64,000 nucleotides of DNA. Origin: Frigidibacter oleivorans. GTDB lineage: Bacteria; Pseudomonadota; Alphaproteobacteria; Rhodobacterales; Rhodobacteraceae. The notes under the pieces were generated by a model. It saw nothing but the letters and a program-made list of their open reading frames with translations, made no database searches and had not been told where the DNA came from. Where the stretch lies: the NCBI RefSeq assembly GCF_003993775.1, contig NZ_RJRZ01000014.1, positions 1-64,000 of the forward strand. The letters run 5' to 3'. Positions 55,297-64,000 of this stretch are shown here, piece by piece (position 1 is the stretch's first letter; every line of letters begins with the position of its first letter). Position numbers and translations under genes: made by a program.

Positions 55297-58200
55297 ATGA
55301 GCAGGCACGATCTGGCTCGCGAGATCTCTCTCGCCGACCGCTTCGACCTGACGAAATCGCCGGTGCTCCTGAACGGGACGCAGGCGCTGGTGCGGCTGAT
55401 GCTGATGCAGGCGGCCCGCGACCGCATGGCGGGGCTGGATACCGGCGGCTATGTCACCGGCTATCGCGGCTCGCCGCTCGGCGGGGTGGACCTGCAGATG
55501 GACCGGGCGCGCAAGCAGCTGTCGGAGGCGGGCGTCCTGTTCCAGGAGGGGCTGAACGAGGATCTGGCGGCGACGGCGATCTGGGGCACCCAGCAGGCGG
55601 AACTGCGCGGCGAGGGGCGCAAGGACGGGGTCTTCGCGCTGTGGTACGGCAAGGGGCCGGGGGTGGACCGCACCGGCGACGTGATGCGCCATGCCAACAT
55701 GGCCGGCAGTTCGCGCCATGGCGGGGTGCTGATGGCGATGGGCGACGACCATACCGGCGAATCCTCGACGGTGCTGCACCAGTCCGACTGGGCGATGGTC
55801 GATGCCTATATCCCGGTGCTCAGCCCCGCCGGCGTGCAGGAGATCCTCGATTACGGGCTCTACGGCATCGCGCTCAGCCGGTTCGCCGGGATGTGGGTGG
55901 GGCTGAAGACGATGAAGGACACGGTCGAGGCCACCGCCGTCGTCGATGGCCGGCCCGAGCGGATGCGCTTCGTCACGCCGGATTACCCGCTGCCCGAGGG
56001 CGGGCTGAACATCCGGCTGGGCGACACGCCCGTGGCGCAGGAAGCGCGGATGATCGACCACAAGCGCTTTGCCGCCGAAGCCTTCGCCCGCGCCAATGGC
56101 ATCGACCGCCGGGTCTGGGGCCGGCCGGGGGCGAAGATCGGCTTCGTCGCGGCCGGCAAGAACTGGCTCGACCTCGTCCATGCGCTGTCGCTGCTTGGGC
56201 TCGACCCGGCCGAGGCGGAACGGCTGGGGATCACCACCTACAAGGTCGGCCAGACCTGGCCCCTGGACATGCGCAGCTTCCACGACTGGGCCGAGGGGCT
56301 GGACCTGATCGTGGTGGTCGAGGAAAAGCGCAAGCTGATCGAGGTGCAGGTCAAGGAGTCGATCTTCGACGACCGCCGCGGCCGGCGCGTCCATGGCTGG
56401 AAACATGCGGGCACCGGGGCGGAGCTGTTCCCGACGCGCTTCGCGCTCGACCCCGTGGGTATCGCCGAAAAGATCGGCGGCATCCTGGTCGAGGAAGGGC
56501 GCGGCATCGACGCGGTGCGCGCGGGCCTTGCCCGCATTGCCGAGGCGCGGCGCGCCGACAACGCGCCCGAGATCGCGCAGCGCCAGCCCTGGTTCTGTTC
56601 GGGCTGCCCGCATAACACCTCCACCCGCCTGCCGGAGGGCGCGCGCGCCTATGCGGGCATCGGCTGCCACTACATGGTGCAGTGGATGGACCGCGAGACG
56701 ACGGGCTTCACCCATATGGGCGGCGAGGGCGCGAACTGGATCGGCGAGGCGCCGTTCTCGACCCGCGACCACATCTTCCAGAACCTCGGCGACGGCACCT
56801 ACAACCATTCCGGGGTGCAGGCGATCCGCGCCGCGCTCGCCGCCGGGGTGAACATCACCTACAAGATCCTGTTCAACGACGCCGTGGCGATGACCGGCGG
56901 GCAAAGGAACGAGGGCGGGCTGACCGCCGACCGGATCGTGCGGGAATTGCTGGCGATGGGCGTGGGCCATGTGGCCGTGGTCCATGACGAGAAGGAAGAG
57001 GTGGACCTGTCGCGCTTCCCCAAGGGGATCGAGGTGGTGGAACGGGCCGGGCTGATGCCGCTGCAGGACCGCTTCGCGCGCATCCCCGGCGTGTCGGCCA
57101 TCGTCTATATCCAGACCTGCGCCGCCGAAAAGCGCCGCCGCCGCAAGCGCGGCACCTTCCCGGACCCGGATCGCCGCGTCTTCATCAATCCCGATGTCTG
57201 CGAGGGCTGCGGCGATTGCGGGGTGCAGTCGAACTGCGTGTCGATCGTGCCGCTGGACACCGCCTTCGGGCGCAAGCGGGCCATCGACCAATCCTCCTGC
57301 AACAAGGACTTCTCCTGCCTGAACGGTTTCTGCCCCAGCTTCGTCACGCTGGAGGGCGCGAAGCCCCGCAAGCGCGCGGCGGCAGAGCTGTCGCTGCCCG
57401 ACCTGCCGGACCCGGCGCTGCCGGCGATCCGGGGCACGCATAACACCGTGCTGACCGGGGTGGGCGGCACCGGCGTGGTGACGGTGGGCGCGGTGCTGGC
57501 GATGGCCGCGCATCTGGACGGTCTGGGCGTCGGCATGATGGAAATGGCGGGTCTGGCGCAGAAGGGCGGCGCCGTGCACATCCACCTGCGCATCGCCGAA
57601 CGGCCCGAGGACATCAGCGCGATCCGCGTCGCCGTGGGCGAGGCCGATTGCGTGGTGGGCGGCGATCTGGTGGTGACGGCGGGGGCCAAGACGCTGGGCC
57701 TGATGGCCGAGGGCCGCACCGGCGCCGTGGTCAACAGCCACGAGATCATCACCGGCGCCTTCACCCGCGACCGCGATTTCCGCCTGCCCTCGGGCCGGCT
57801 GCGGCTGTCGCTGGAGGCGCGGCTGCGCGAGGGGGTGAGTTTCCTCGATGCGACGCGGCTGGCCGAACGCGCCCTTGGCGATTCCATCTATTCCAACATG
57901 CTGGTGCTGGGGGCCGCCTGGCAGCGCGGGCTGCTGCCGCTGTCGGCCGCGGCGATCCGCCGCGCCATCGAGATGAACGGCGCGGGGGTGAAGGGCAACC
58001 TCGCTGCCTTCGAGATCGGGCGCTGGTCGGCGGTCGATCCTGCGGCAGCGGCGGCGCTGCTGGCCGATCCGGCCCCCGCCGGAACGCCCGCGCCGGACGC
58101 GGTGGCCCTACGCGCCCGGCATCTGGAGGACTATCAGGATGCGGCGCTGGCCCGGCGCTATCGCGACTTCGTCGCCCGCGCGCCGGAACCGCTGCGCGCC

Positions 58201-58710
58201 GCCGTGGCCGAGGGCTATCACAAGCTGCTGGCGTACAAGGATGAATACGAGGTGGCCCGGCTGCATCTGGACACGCTCGACAAGGCGCGGGTGGAATTCG
58301 AGGGCGAGTTTCGCCCGGTCTTCCACCTCGCGCCGCCCTTCCTGCCGGGCAAGGATGCGGCGGGCCGGCCGCGGAAGCGCGCCTTCGGGGCATGGATGCT
58401 GCCCGCCTTCCGCCTGCTGGCGGGGATGAAGCGGCTGCGCGGCACGCCGCTCGACCCGTTCGGGCGGACGGCAGAGCGGCGGATGGAACGGCGGCTGATC
58501 GCGGAATACGAGGCCGACATGGCCGAGGTCTTTGCCGGCTACGATCCCGACCGCCATGACACGGCCGAGGCGCTCGCCCGGCTGCCGCTGGCGATCCGCG
58601 GCTTCGGCCCGGTGAAGGAGGCCGCGGCGGCGGCGGCGGCCAGCGAACGCGCGGCGCTGCTGGCGGCCTTCCGCGCCCCGCCCGCGCCCCTGCGCCACGC
58701 CGCCGAATAG
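55297..58710 (+). CDS. Indolepyruvate:ferredoxin oxidoreductase, fused alpha/beta form
   Basis: This 1137-residue enzyme decarboxylates indole-, phenyl- or hydroxyphenylpyruvate to aryl-acetyl-CoA using TPP and Fe-S clusters. It opens with the pyrimidine-domain GYVTGYRGSPLGGVDLQM. A TPP-domain segment WFCSGCPHNTS...GIGCHYMVQWM is near residue 430-470, and a ferredoxin domain CEGCGDCGVQSNC starts at C635 with CNKDFSCLNGFCPS after it. The C-terminal half (about 710-1000) is the IorB-like gamma domain (TGVGGTGVVTVGAVLAMAAHL). GGGGAGG precedes the ATG. It acts in aromatic amino acid catabolism. Confidence 0.92.
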   Translation: MSRHDLAREISLADRFDLTKSPVLLNGTQALVRLMLMQAARDRMAGLDTGGYVTGYRGSPLGGVDLQMDRARKQLSEAGVLFQEGLNEDLAATAIWGTQQAELRGEGRKDGVFALWYGKGPGVDRTGDVMRHANMAGSSRHGGVLMAMGDDHTGESSTVLHQSDWAMVDAYIPVLSPAGVQEILDYGLYGIALSRFAGMWVGLKTMKDTVEATAVVDGRPERMRFVTPDYPLPEGGLNIRLGDTPVAQEARMIDHKRFAAEAFARANGIDRRVWGRPGAKIGFVAAGKNWLDLVHALSLLGLDPAEAERLGITTYKVGQTWPLDMRSFHDWAEGLDLIVVVEEKRKLIEVQVKESIFDDRRGRRVHGWKHAGTGAELFPTRFALDPVGIAEKIGGILVEEGRGIDAVRAGLARIAEARRADNAPEIAQRQPWFCSGCPHNTSTRLPEGARAYAGIGCHYMVQWMDRETTGFTHMGGEGANWIGEAPFSTRDHIFQNLGDGTYNHSGVQAIRAALAAGVNITYKILFNDAVAMTGGQRNEGGLTADRIVRELLAMGVGHVAVVHDEKEEVDLSRFPKGIEVVERAGLMPLQDRFARIPGVSAIVYIQTCAAEKRRRRKRGTFPDPDRRVFINPDVCEGCGDCGVQSNCVSIVPLDTAFGRKRAIDQSSCNKDFSCLNGFCPSFVTLEGAKPRKRAAAELSLPDLPDPALPAIRGTHNTVLTGVGGTGVVTVGAVLAMAAHLDGLGVGMMEMAGLAQKGGAVHIHLRIAERPEDISAIRVAVGEADCVVGGDLVVTAGAKTLGLMAEGRTGAVVNSHEIITGAFTRDRDFRLPSGRLRLSLEARLREGVSFLDATRLAERALGDSIYSNMLVLGAAWQRGLLPLSAAAIRRAIEMNGAGVKGNLAAFEIGRWSAVDPAAAAALLADPAPAGTPAPDAVALRARHLEDYQDAALARRYRDFVARAPEPLRAAVAEGYHKLLAYKDEYEVARLHLDTLDKARVEFEGEFRPVFHLAPPFLPGKDAAGRPRKRAFGAWMLPAFRLLAGMKRLRGTPLDPFGRTAERRMERRLIAEYEADMAEVFAGYDPDRHDTAEALARLPLAIRGFGPVKEAAAAAAASERAALLAAFRAPPAPLRHAAE

Positions 58711-58869
58711 GCGCGCGATGGGGCAGGGCGGCCCCAAACGTGCGGCGGCGGCGGTCTTTCCGTGGCGGGGCCGCCGCCGCAGCCCCCAACCGCGCGGGGT
58801 CACGTCAATTTTTCTCGCCCGACTCGCGCGTTCCGGCTACGACACGTTCGGGATTTGACGGCACGGCCC

Positions 58870-59742
58870 ATGACCAGACAGATTGCGCGCGAGATCAGTT
58901 ACGCCTCTTCGGCCCGCTCCCGCGGCGGGCGCACCCTGATCCGGGTGGTCGAGAACGCGACCGGGCGTCTGGGGCTGATCCGCCGCGCGGCGGGCTATGA
59001 GCTGGAGGTGGCGAACGGCCGCGACTTCTGGCAGGTGATGGCCGAACGCTATGGCCTGTCGCTGAAGGTCATCGGCGGCAGCCTGTCGGACATTCCGGCC
59101 ACCGGGCCGCTGATCCTGATCGCCAACCATCCCTACGGAATCCTCGACGGGCTGATGATGGGGCTGATCCTCAGCCATACCCGCGGCGATTTCCGCATCC
59201 TCGCCAATTCGGTCTTCCGCCGGGCCGAGGATCTGAACCGGATCGTGCTGCCCATCTCCTTCGAGGACACGAAAGAGGCGCAGCGCCAGAACCTCGAGAC
59301 CCGGGCCGAGGCGCTGCGCTATCTGAAGGCGGGCGGGGCGATCGGCATCTTCCCCGGCGGCACGGTCAGCACTGCCGCGCGGCCCTTCGGCCGGCCGATG
59401 GACCCGGGCTGGCGCAACTTCACCGCGCGGATGGTGGGCAAGTCGCAGGCGACGGTGGTGCCGCTGTTCTTCAACGGCCACAATTCCCGCCTGTTCCAGC
59501 TGGCCAGCCACCTGCACATGACGCTGCGGCTGGCGCTGCTGATCAAGGAATTCCGCGCCCGGGTGGACGAACCGGTCGAGGTGGTGGTGGGCCGGCCGAT
59601 CCCGGCGGCCGATATCGCCGCCCGTGCCGGCGACCCCAAGGCGATGATGGATTTCCTGCGCCGCGCGACGTATCAGTTGAGCCCGAAGCCCTTGGACACC
59701 TACGATCCGGGCTATGAGTTCGAGGCAAAATACCGCGCCTGA
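58870..59742 (+). CDS. Lysophospholipid acyltransferase family protein (hemolysin-like)
   Basis: This 290-residue protein has the acyltransferase motif block I as NHPYGILDG (H-x5-D, the variant of the hemolysin-like branch), a later FRILANSVFRR segment, block III GGAIGIFPGGTVS, and block IV VVPLFFNGHNSRLF. It likely acylates a lysolipid or ornithine-type precursor at the inner membrane. Upstream in-frame codons exist, but ATG 58870 puts the family domain at a normal distance. It is followed by murI with a 27-base gap. Confidence 0.82.
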   Translation: MTRQIAREISYASSARSRGGRTLIRVVENATGRLGLIRRAAGYELEVANGRDFWQVMAERYGLSLKVIGGSLSDIPATGPLILIANHPYGILDGLMMGLILSHTRGDFRILANSVFRRAEDLNRIVLPISFEDTKEAQRQNLETRAEALRYLKAGGAIGIFPGGTVSTAARPFGRPMDPGWRNFTARMVGKSQATVVPLFFNGHNSRLFQLASHLHMTLRLALLIKEFRARVDEPVEVVVGRPIPAADIAARAGDPKAMMDFLRRATYQLSPKPLDTYDPGYEFEAKYRA

Positions 59743-59769
59743 TCCCGGCGGCGGGGAACAGGGGCAGAC

Positions 59770-60582
59770 ATGGCGGTGGGCGTTTTCGATTCCGGTCTCG
59801 GCGGGCTGACGGTGCTCGAGGCGCTGCAGGCGCGGCTGCCCTCGGTGCCCTTCGTCTATCTGGGCGACAGCGCCCATGCCCCCTATGGCGTCCGCACCGC
59901 CGAGGACATCTTCCACCTGACCTGCGCCGGGGTGGAACGGCTGTGGGACGAGGGCTGCGATCTGGTGATCCTTGCCTGCAACACCGCCTCGGCCGCCGCG
60001 CTGAAGCGGATGCAGGAGACCTGGGTGCCGCAGGACAAGCGGGTGCTGGGCGTCTTCGTGCCGCTGATCGAGGCGCTGACCGAACGCAACTGGGGCGACA
60101 ACACGCCCCCGCGCGAGGTGGCGGTCAAGCATGTGGCGCTGTTCGCGACCCCCGCCACCGTCGCCAGCCGCGCCTTCCAGCGGGAACTGGCCTTCCGCGC
60201 CATCGGCGTGGATGTCGAGGCGCAGCCCTGCGGCGGCGTGGTCGACGCGATCGAGACGGGCGACGAGATCCTGGCCGAGGCGCTGGTGAAAAGCCATGTC
60301 GAGGCGCTGCTGCGCCGGATGCCGAAGCCCGATGCCGCGATCCTCGGCTGCACCCATTACCCGCTGATGGAACATGCCTTCCAGGCGGCGCTCGGCCCCG
60401 ATGTGCGGGTCTTCTCGCAGCCGCGGCTGGTGGCCGAGGCGACGGCGGACTACCTGCTGCGCCGGCCCGGGATGCTGGGTCCGGGCACGGCGAGCCGCTA
60501 TCTGACGACCGGCCGCCCCGACAGCGTCAGCGCCCATGCGACGCAGTTCCTGCGCCGGGGCGTGCGGTTCGAGGCGGCCTAG
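59770..60582 (+). CDS. murI: Glutamate racemase
   Basis: MurI makes D-glutamate for peptidoglycan. The 270-residue protein has [16 protein letters not shown] (first catalytic aspartate), [29 protein letters not shown] with the first catalytic cysteine, and [16 protein letters not shown] with the second cysteine and histidine. It follows the acyltransferase by 27 bases on the same strand and precedes a 740-base gene-poor gap. Confidence 0.95.
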   Translation: MAVGVFDSGLGGLTVLEALQARLPSVPFVYLGDSAHAPYGVRTAEDIFHLTCAGVERLWDEGCDLVILACNTASAAALKRMQETWVPQDKRVLGVFVPLIEALTERNWGDNTPPREVAVKHVALFATPATVASRAFQRELAFRAIGVDVEAQPCGGVVDAIETGDEILAEALVKSHVEALLRRMPKPDAAILGCTHYPLMEHAFQAALGPDVRVFSQPRLVAEATADYLLRRPGMLGPGTASRYLTTGRPDSVSAHATQFLRRGVRFEAA

Positions 60583-61322
60583 GGGCAGGTCCGTTCGCCC
60601 CTTCTGCCGTCTGCCGTTTCATCCCTTTTCGTCATCGGAACGACCCGTCGGCGCATCCGGACCGGCGGAGGGATGGGTGCCCCCGCGCATTCTTTATTTC
60701 TGCTTCCAATTCGGTAGATGACGCCTCCGAAGGTATTGTTGTACCGTCGTCTGGATGGCGGGTTTCGGCATCTCTTGCCGGATCGTCTTTGTGCAGCGGA
60801 TGGTCCTTTGCCGCTTCGATATTCAGAGATGTCGGGTTTCTTTAATTAACTGCCGCCCAATTAAAGATAACGCCGATATGCGAAAGTTTGTCGGCCCCGT
60901 CTGGGTTCTCATCGTCCCGGCAGGCCCGCATAACGTCTTGTCCTAAAGTATTTCGTGGCCATTCCTTCTCATGTTGCGCTGATTGTTTCCGCAGCGGCCT
61001 ATAATCGACGGCCGAACCGGACCTCGCGCCCCACCCTCGGAAGTTCCGCGCGATTCGCGCTCCGGATCGACAGGCCGGAACCGGCGGCGTAATTGCGGCC
61101 GCATTTCCCGCTCCGGTCGCATCAGTTTCGCCGTCCTCGCGATTTTAGCGGTGTGGGCACGCGTCAATGCGCGGCTGACGTCGGGAAATCGCTTTACACC
61201 GCAAATTGGCGCGTAAATTGCATCCCGCTTTTGCGAGCGCGGTGGAATGACTGTCCCTGCCGGACGGAATTTCCGGACCCTGCCGCGCATCAGATCGGGA
61301 ATTGGCAAGGAAACTGCGAACA
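60583..61322. other. Gene-poor, lower-GC intergenic region
   Basis: This 740-base region has no supported protein gene. Its middle part (about 60640-60960) is visibly richer in A and T than the surrounding DNA and contains an inverted repeat CTTTAATT-N11-AATTAAAG (60840-60866). Short open frames exist on both strands, but none has a ribosome-binding site and protein-like composition. It could hold an sRNA, a relic or a long regulatory region for the gene at 61323. Confidence 0.5.
60840..60866. repeat. 8-bp inverted repeat with 11-base spacer
   Basis: CTTTAATT (60840-60847) and AATTAAAG (60859-60866) are perfect complements. Stem-loop or dimeric-protein binding are both possible; nothing decides between them. 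Confidence 0.6.
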
Positions 61323-62093
61323 ATGACGCGCAACATGTTGAACGGACCCTCCGCCCCCGCCGCGCTCGGCCGGGCGGCCACGCTGGCGCTGGCGCTGGCG
61401 GCGATCGCCGCCGCCGCGCCCCTGCGGGCCGAGGAGCATCGCTATGACCGGGTCGCCATCGGCGGCGGCGACATGGCCGACGCGGGCACCACCGCGCTGG
61501 CGCTCAGCCAGGCGGGACTGGTCGAGACCAACCCGATGCTGGCGGGCTTCGGTCCGGCGGCGCCGCTGGCCGCGCTCGGGCTGAAATACGGCATCAAGCA
61601 TGCCCTCGTCGCCTCGGGCCGCACCCCCGCCCGGGCCGAGGTGACGGTCGGCGCCGCCGGTTATGGCGCGGCCTGCGCCAACCTGATGACCGTGGCGGGC
61701 GCCGCGCTGCCGGTGGCGGTGGTGGGGCTGGTGGGCTGCCACCTGGTCGCGCACCGGCAGATGGCGCGGTCCTACGAACGGGCGACGGGCCATTCCATCG
61801 ACGGGTACTCGACCGCCGCGGGGGCCGCGCATGGCAGGCTGACGGTCCGGCCGCTGATCCTGGTGACGCCGGCCACCGGCGACAGCCCGGCCGTCGTGCA
61901 GCGCGCCACCGAGGCCGCGGCGGCCCCCGCGGTGCGGATGTCCACCCGATCCGCCGACGCGCCGGCCCCGCGCCGCGCGGCCCCGCCCGTTCCGGCGGCG
62001 GGAACCGACCGGGTGACGATCGTCGTGCCGGCCCCGGGCGATACCGCGGCCCGCCCGCAGATCATCGTGCCCGCCCCGCGCTCGCGCGGCTGA
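61323..62093 (+). CDS. Exported protein of unknown function
   Basis: This 256-residue protein has a signal peptide ([21 protein letters not shown], cleavage before EEHRYD). The mature part contains two hydrophobic stretches near residues 100-150 ([41 protein letters not shown]), which may be membrane-embedded. A proline/alanine/arginine-rich C-terminal third ends in APRSRG. The ATG at 61323 follows AAGGAAAC. No family recognised. An 11-bp hairpin follows. Confidence 0.6.
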   Translation: MTRNMLNGPSAPAALGRAATLALALAAIAAAAPLRAEEHRYDRVAIGGGDMADAGTTALALSQAGLVETNPMLAGFGPAAPLAALGLKYGIKHALVASGRTPARAEVTVGAAGYGAACANLMTVAGAALPVAVVGLVGCHLVAHRQMARSYERATGHSIDGYSTAAGAAHGRLTVRPLILVTPATGDSPAVVQRATEAAAAPAVRMSTRSADAPAPRRAAPPVPAAGTDRVTIVVPAPGDTAARPQIIVPAPRSRG

Positions 62094-62117
62094 GACGCGG
62101 CCGGGAACCCGGTCCCC

Positions 62118-62151
62118 GGCGGGGCGTCACCGCTTGCCGCGACGCCCCGCC
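62118..62151 (+). terminator. Hairpin after the exported-protein gene
   Basis: An 11-bp stem GGCGGGGCGTC / GACGCCCCGCC with a 12-base loop lies 25 bases after the stop at 62093. There is no T-run, so it may be only an attenuating structure. Confidence 0.5.
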
Positions 62152-62232
62152 CGTGCGAAAAGCCGCGCGACGGGGCGTGGTCCGGTCCGCCGGACCCGCC
62201 CGCCCGCACGGCAACACGCGAGGGAGCCCGCC

Positions 62233-63261
62233 ATGACCCACCGCATCGCCATCCTCGGCGCCTCCGGCTATACCGGCGCGGAACTGGTGCGCCTGATCTC
62301 CACCCATCCCGCGATGACGGTCGTGGCGCTGTCCGGCGACCGCAAGGCGGGGATGGAGATGGGCGATGTCTTCCCGCATCTGCGCCACATCGCGCTGCCG
62401 GTGCTGCAGAAGATCGAGGACATCGACTTTTCGGGCGTGGACCTGTGCTTCTGCGCGCTGCCCCATGCCACCAGCCAGGCGGTGATCGCGGGCCTGCCGC
62501 GCGACCTGAAGGTGGTGGACCTGTCCGCCGACTTCCGGCTGCGCGATCCGGCGGATTACGAGAAGTGGTACGGGAAGCCCCATGCCGCGGTCGAGCTGCA
62601 GGCAGAGGCCGTCTATGGCCTGACCGAGTTCTACCGGGACGAGATTGCCACCGCCCGGCTGGTCGCCGGCACCGGCTGCAACGCCGCGACCGGGCAGTTC
62701 GCCATCCGCCCGCTGATCGAGGCCGGGGTGATCGACCTCGACGACATCATCCTCGACCTGAAGAACGGCGTGTCGGGCGCGGGCCGCAGCCTGAAGGAAA
62801 ACCTGCTGCATGCCGAACTGTCGGGCGGCACCCATCCCTATTCTGCCGGCGGCACCCACCGCCATCTGGGCGAATTCGACCAGGAGTTCAGCAAGGCGGC
62901 AGGCCGGCCGGTGCGGGTGATGTTCACTCCGCATCTCGCGCCCTTCAACCGCGGCATCCTCGCCACCTGCTATGTGAAGGGCGAGGGGGCGGCGATCCAT
63001 GCCGCGCTGGCGGCGCGCTATGCGACCGAACCCTTCATCGAGGTGCTGCCTTTTGGCGCAGTCCCCTCGACACGGGCTGTCGCCGGGTCCAATTTCGTGC
63101 ATATCGGCGTGGTGGCCGACCGGATCGCCGGCCGCGCCACCGTGGTGGCCGCGCTCGACAACCTGACCAAGGGCTCGTCGGGTCAGGCGATCCAGAACGC
63201 CAACCTGATGCTGGGGATCGAGGAGACGGCGGGCCTGATGCTCGCGCCTCTCTTCCCCTGA
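62233..63261 (+). CDS. argC: N-acetyl-gamma-glutamyl-phosphate reductase
   Basis: This third enzyme of arginine biosynthesis reduces N-acetylglutamyl phosphate with NADPH. The 342-residue protein opens [19 protein letters not shown] (Rossmann GxxGxxG). The catalytic cysteine lies in [15 protein letters not shown], and [19 protein letters not shown] and [15 protein letters not shown] follow. AGGGAGCCCGCC precedes the ATG at 62233. Confidence 0.95.
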   Translation: MTHRIAILGASGYTGAELVRLISTHPAMTVVALSGDRKAGMEMGDVFPHLRHIALPVLQKIEDIDFSGVDLCFCALPHATSQAVIAGLPRDLKVVDLSADFRLRDPADYEKWYGKPHAAVELQAEAVYGLTEFYRDEIATARLVAGTGCNAATGQFAIRPLIEAGVIDLDDIILDLKNGVSGAGRSLKENLLHAELSGGTHPYSAGGTHRHLGEFDQEFSKAAGRPVRVMFTPHLAPFNRGILATCYVKGEGAAIHAALAARYATEPFIEVLPFGAVPSTRAVAGSNFVHIGVVADRIAGRATVVAALDNLTKGSSGQAIQNANLMLGIEETAGLMLAPLFP

Positions 63262-63270
63262 GGGGGCAGG

Positions 63271-63714
63271 ATGAAGGGGCTGAAGAAGAAGCGGCGGATC
63301 CAGCTGATCGTGGCGGCGATGCTGGCGCTGGCCTTGGCGACGGGGCTGGTGGGCTATGCGATGCGCGACGGCATCAACTTCTTCCGCTCGCCCAGCCAGC
63401 TGGCCACCGAACCGCCCCGCCCGGGCGAGGTGTTCCGGCTGGGCGGCCTGGTCGAGGCCGGCAGCCTGGTGCGCGGGCAGGGCGAAACCGTCAGCTTCCG
63501 CGTGACCGATGGCGGCGCGACGGTGCCGGTGCGCTATACCGGCGTGCTGCCCGACCTCTTCGGCGAGAACCAGGGCATGATCGGCACCGGCAGCATGGAG
63601 GGCGAGGTCTTCGTCGCCCGCGAAATCCTGGCCAAGCACGACGAAAGCTACATGCCCCGCGAGGTGACCGACGCGCTGAAGGAACAGGGCGTCTACCGCG
63701 AGGCAGGCAGCTGA
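63271..63714 (+). CDS. ccmE: Cytochrome c maturation protein CcmE
   Basis: This periplasmic haem chaperone of the Ccm system has 147 residues with an N-terminal membrane anchor (RRIQLIVAAMLALALATGLVGYAM). The OB-fold core begins FRLGGLVEAGSLV and the haem-binding motif is ILAKHDESYMP, whose histidine binds haem covalently. The ccmF gene follows after 116 bases, as in other alphaproteobacteria. It starts 9 bases after argC. Confidence 0.95.
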   Translation: MKGLKKKRRIQLIVAAMLALALATGLVGYAMRDGINFFRSPSQLATEPPRPGEVFRLGGLVEAGSLVRGQGETVSFRVTDGGATVPVRYTGVLPDLFGENQGMIGTGSMEGEVFVAREILAKHDESYMPREVTDALKEQGVYREAGS

Positions 63715-63830
63715 GGGCCGGCGGGCGCCGTCTCATGTCCGGGCCGCGGCGCGACATCCCGGCGCATGGGGTTTCGCGCGGGCGCCGCCGGGCCTAGAAT
63801 GATCCGCCAACAGCCGGAGCCGCCGCAGCC

Positions 63831-64000
63831 ATGATCACCGAACTCGGCCATTTCGCGCTGATCCTCGCCTTCGTGGTGGCGATCCTGCAATCTACCGTGC
63901 CCCTGATCGGCGCGCAGCGGGGCTGGGCGGGCTGGATGGCGGTGGCGATGCCGGCGGCGGCGGCGCAGTTCTGGCTGATCGCGCTGGCCTTCGCGGCGCT
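63831..64000 (+). CDS. ccmF: Cytochrome c maturation protein CcmF (start only)
   Basis: The open frame from ATG 63831 runs off the window edge. The visible residues MITELGHFALILAFVVAILQ and on to AAQFWLIALAFAA match the first membrane helices of CcmF, the haem lyase of the Ccm system. The preceding ccmE supports the call. Confidence 0.88.
   Translation, partial: MITELGHFALILAFVVAILQSTVPLIGAQRGWAGWMAVAMPAAAAQFWLIALAFAA

Overview
The window comes from a high-GC alphaproteobacterium, most likely Rhodobacteraceae/Paracoccaceae (Rhodobacter/Paracoccus type). The basis is strong GC bias at third codon positions, the set of housekeeping genes, a zapA gene with a coiled-coil gene directly upstream, a fused indolepyruvate:ferredoxin oxidoreductase, a valine-catabolic mms operon, and palindromes resembling the LacI-type CceR operator in front of two GAPDH genes. 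It is ordinary chromosome with a few accessory pieces. I saw no rRNA or tRNA gene, CRISPR array, transposase or complete prophage.

Layout. 1-3710: the end of an unidentified gene, an unrecognised operon of two genes plus a possible third, a DsbA-like thiol oxidoreductase and an AGE-family sugar epimerase. 3711-5440: a low-GC insert holding one P-loop ATPase. 5465-11138: tgt, exoD, an Old Yellow Enzyme, tyrS and anmK. 11224-20846: a PRC-barrel protein, a sulfotransferase, a cysteine-rich exported protein, eno, an EamA transporter, an EEP phosphatase, a membrane protein, selO, a nucleoside hydrolase and an iron(III)-binding protein with a possible iron box. 20949-30964: mazG, an M20 amidohydrolase, trmJ, an orphan sensor kinase, a pilin-like peptide, lipA, a ccdAB-type toxin-antitoxin pair, a DEAD-box helicase and an RcnB-like protein. 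31115-35747: valine/isobutyrate degradation operon (mmsA, acyl-CoA dehydrogenase, HIBYL-CoA hydrolase, mmsB, transcribed leftwards). 35856-43213: a glycosyltransferase coupled to a LysR gene, a CBS protein, coaD, a large Na+/H+ antiporter with a cyclic-nucleotide-binding domain, VOC and YdeI-like proteins. 43210-48833: a DUF808 protein, two GAPDH genes flanking a 47-residue membrane peptide, and transketolase. 49063-53082: a ZauP-like/ZapA pair, grxD-bolA and purL. 53389-60582: an exported protein, a LysR regulator divergent from indolepyruvate oxidoreductase, an acyltransferase and murI. 60583-61322: a gene-poor, lower-GC gap. 61323-64000: an exported protein, argC, ccmE and the start of ccmF.

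Functional themes. eno, two gap genes and tkt form a scattered central-carbon set that may share one regulator. The mms operon takes isobutyryl-CoA to propionyl-CoA. Grx4/BolA and the iron-binding protein concern iron homeostasis. Three convergent gene pairs end in the same overlapping CTAG double stop. The most unusual single gene is the low-GC ATPase at 3723-5354. The best regulatory leads are the operator-like repeats before gap, between the LysR and indolepyruvate oxidoreductase genes, and upstream of mmsA. I did not find a complete, clearly new multi-gene system.
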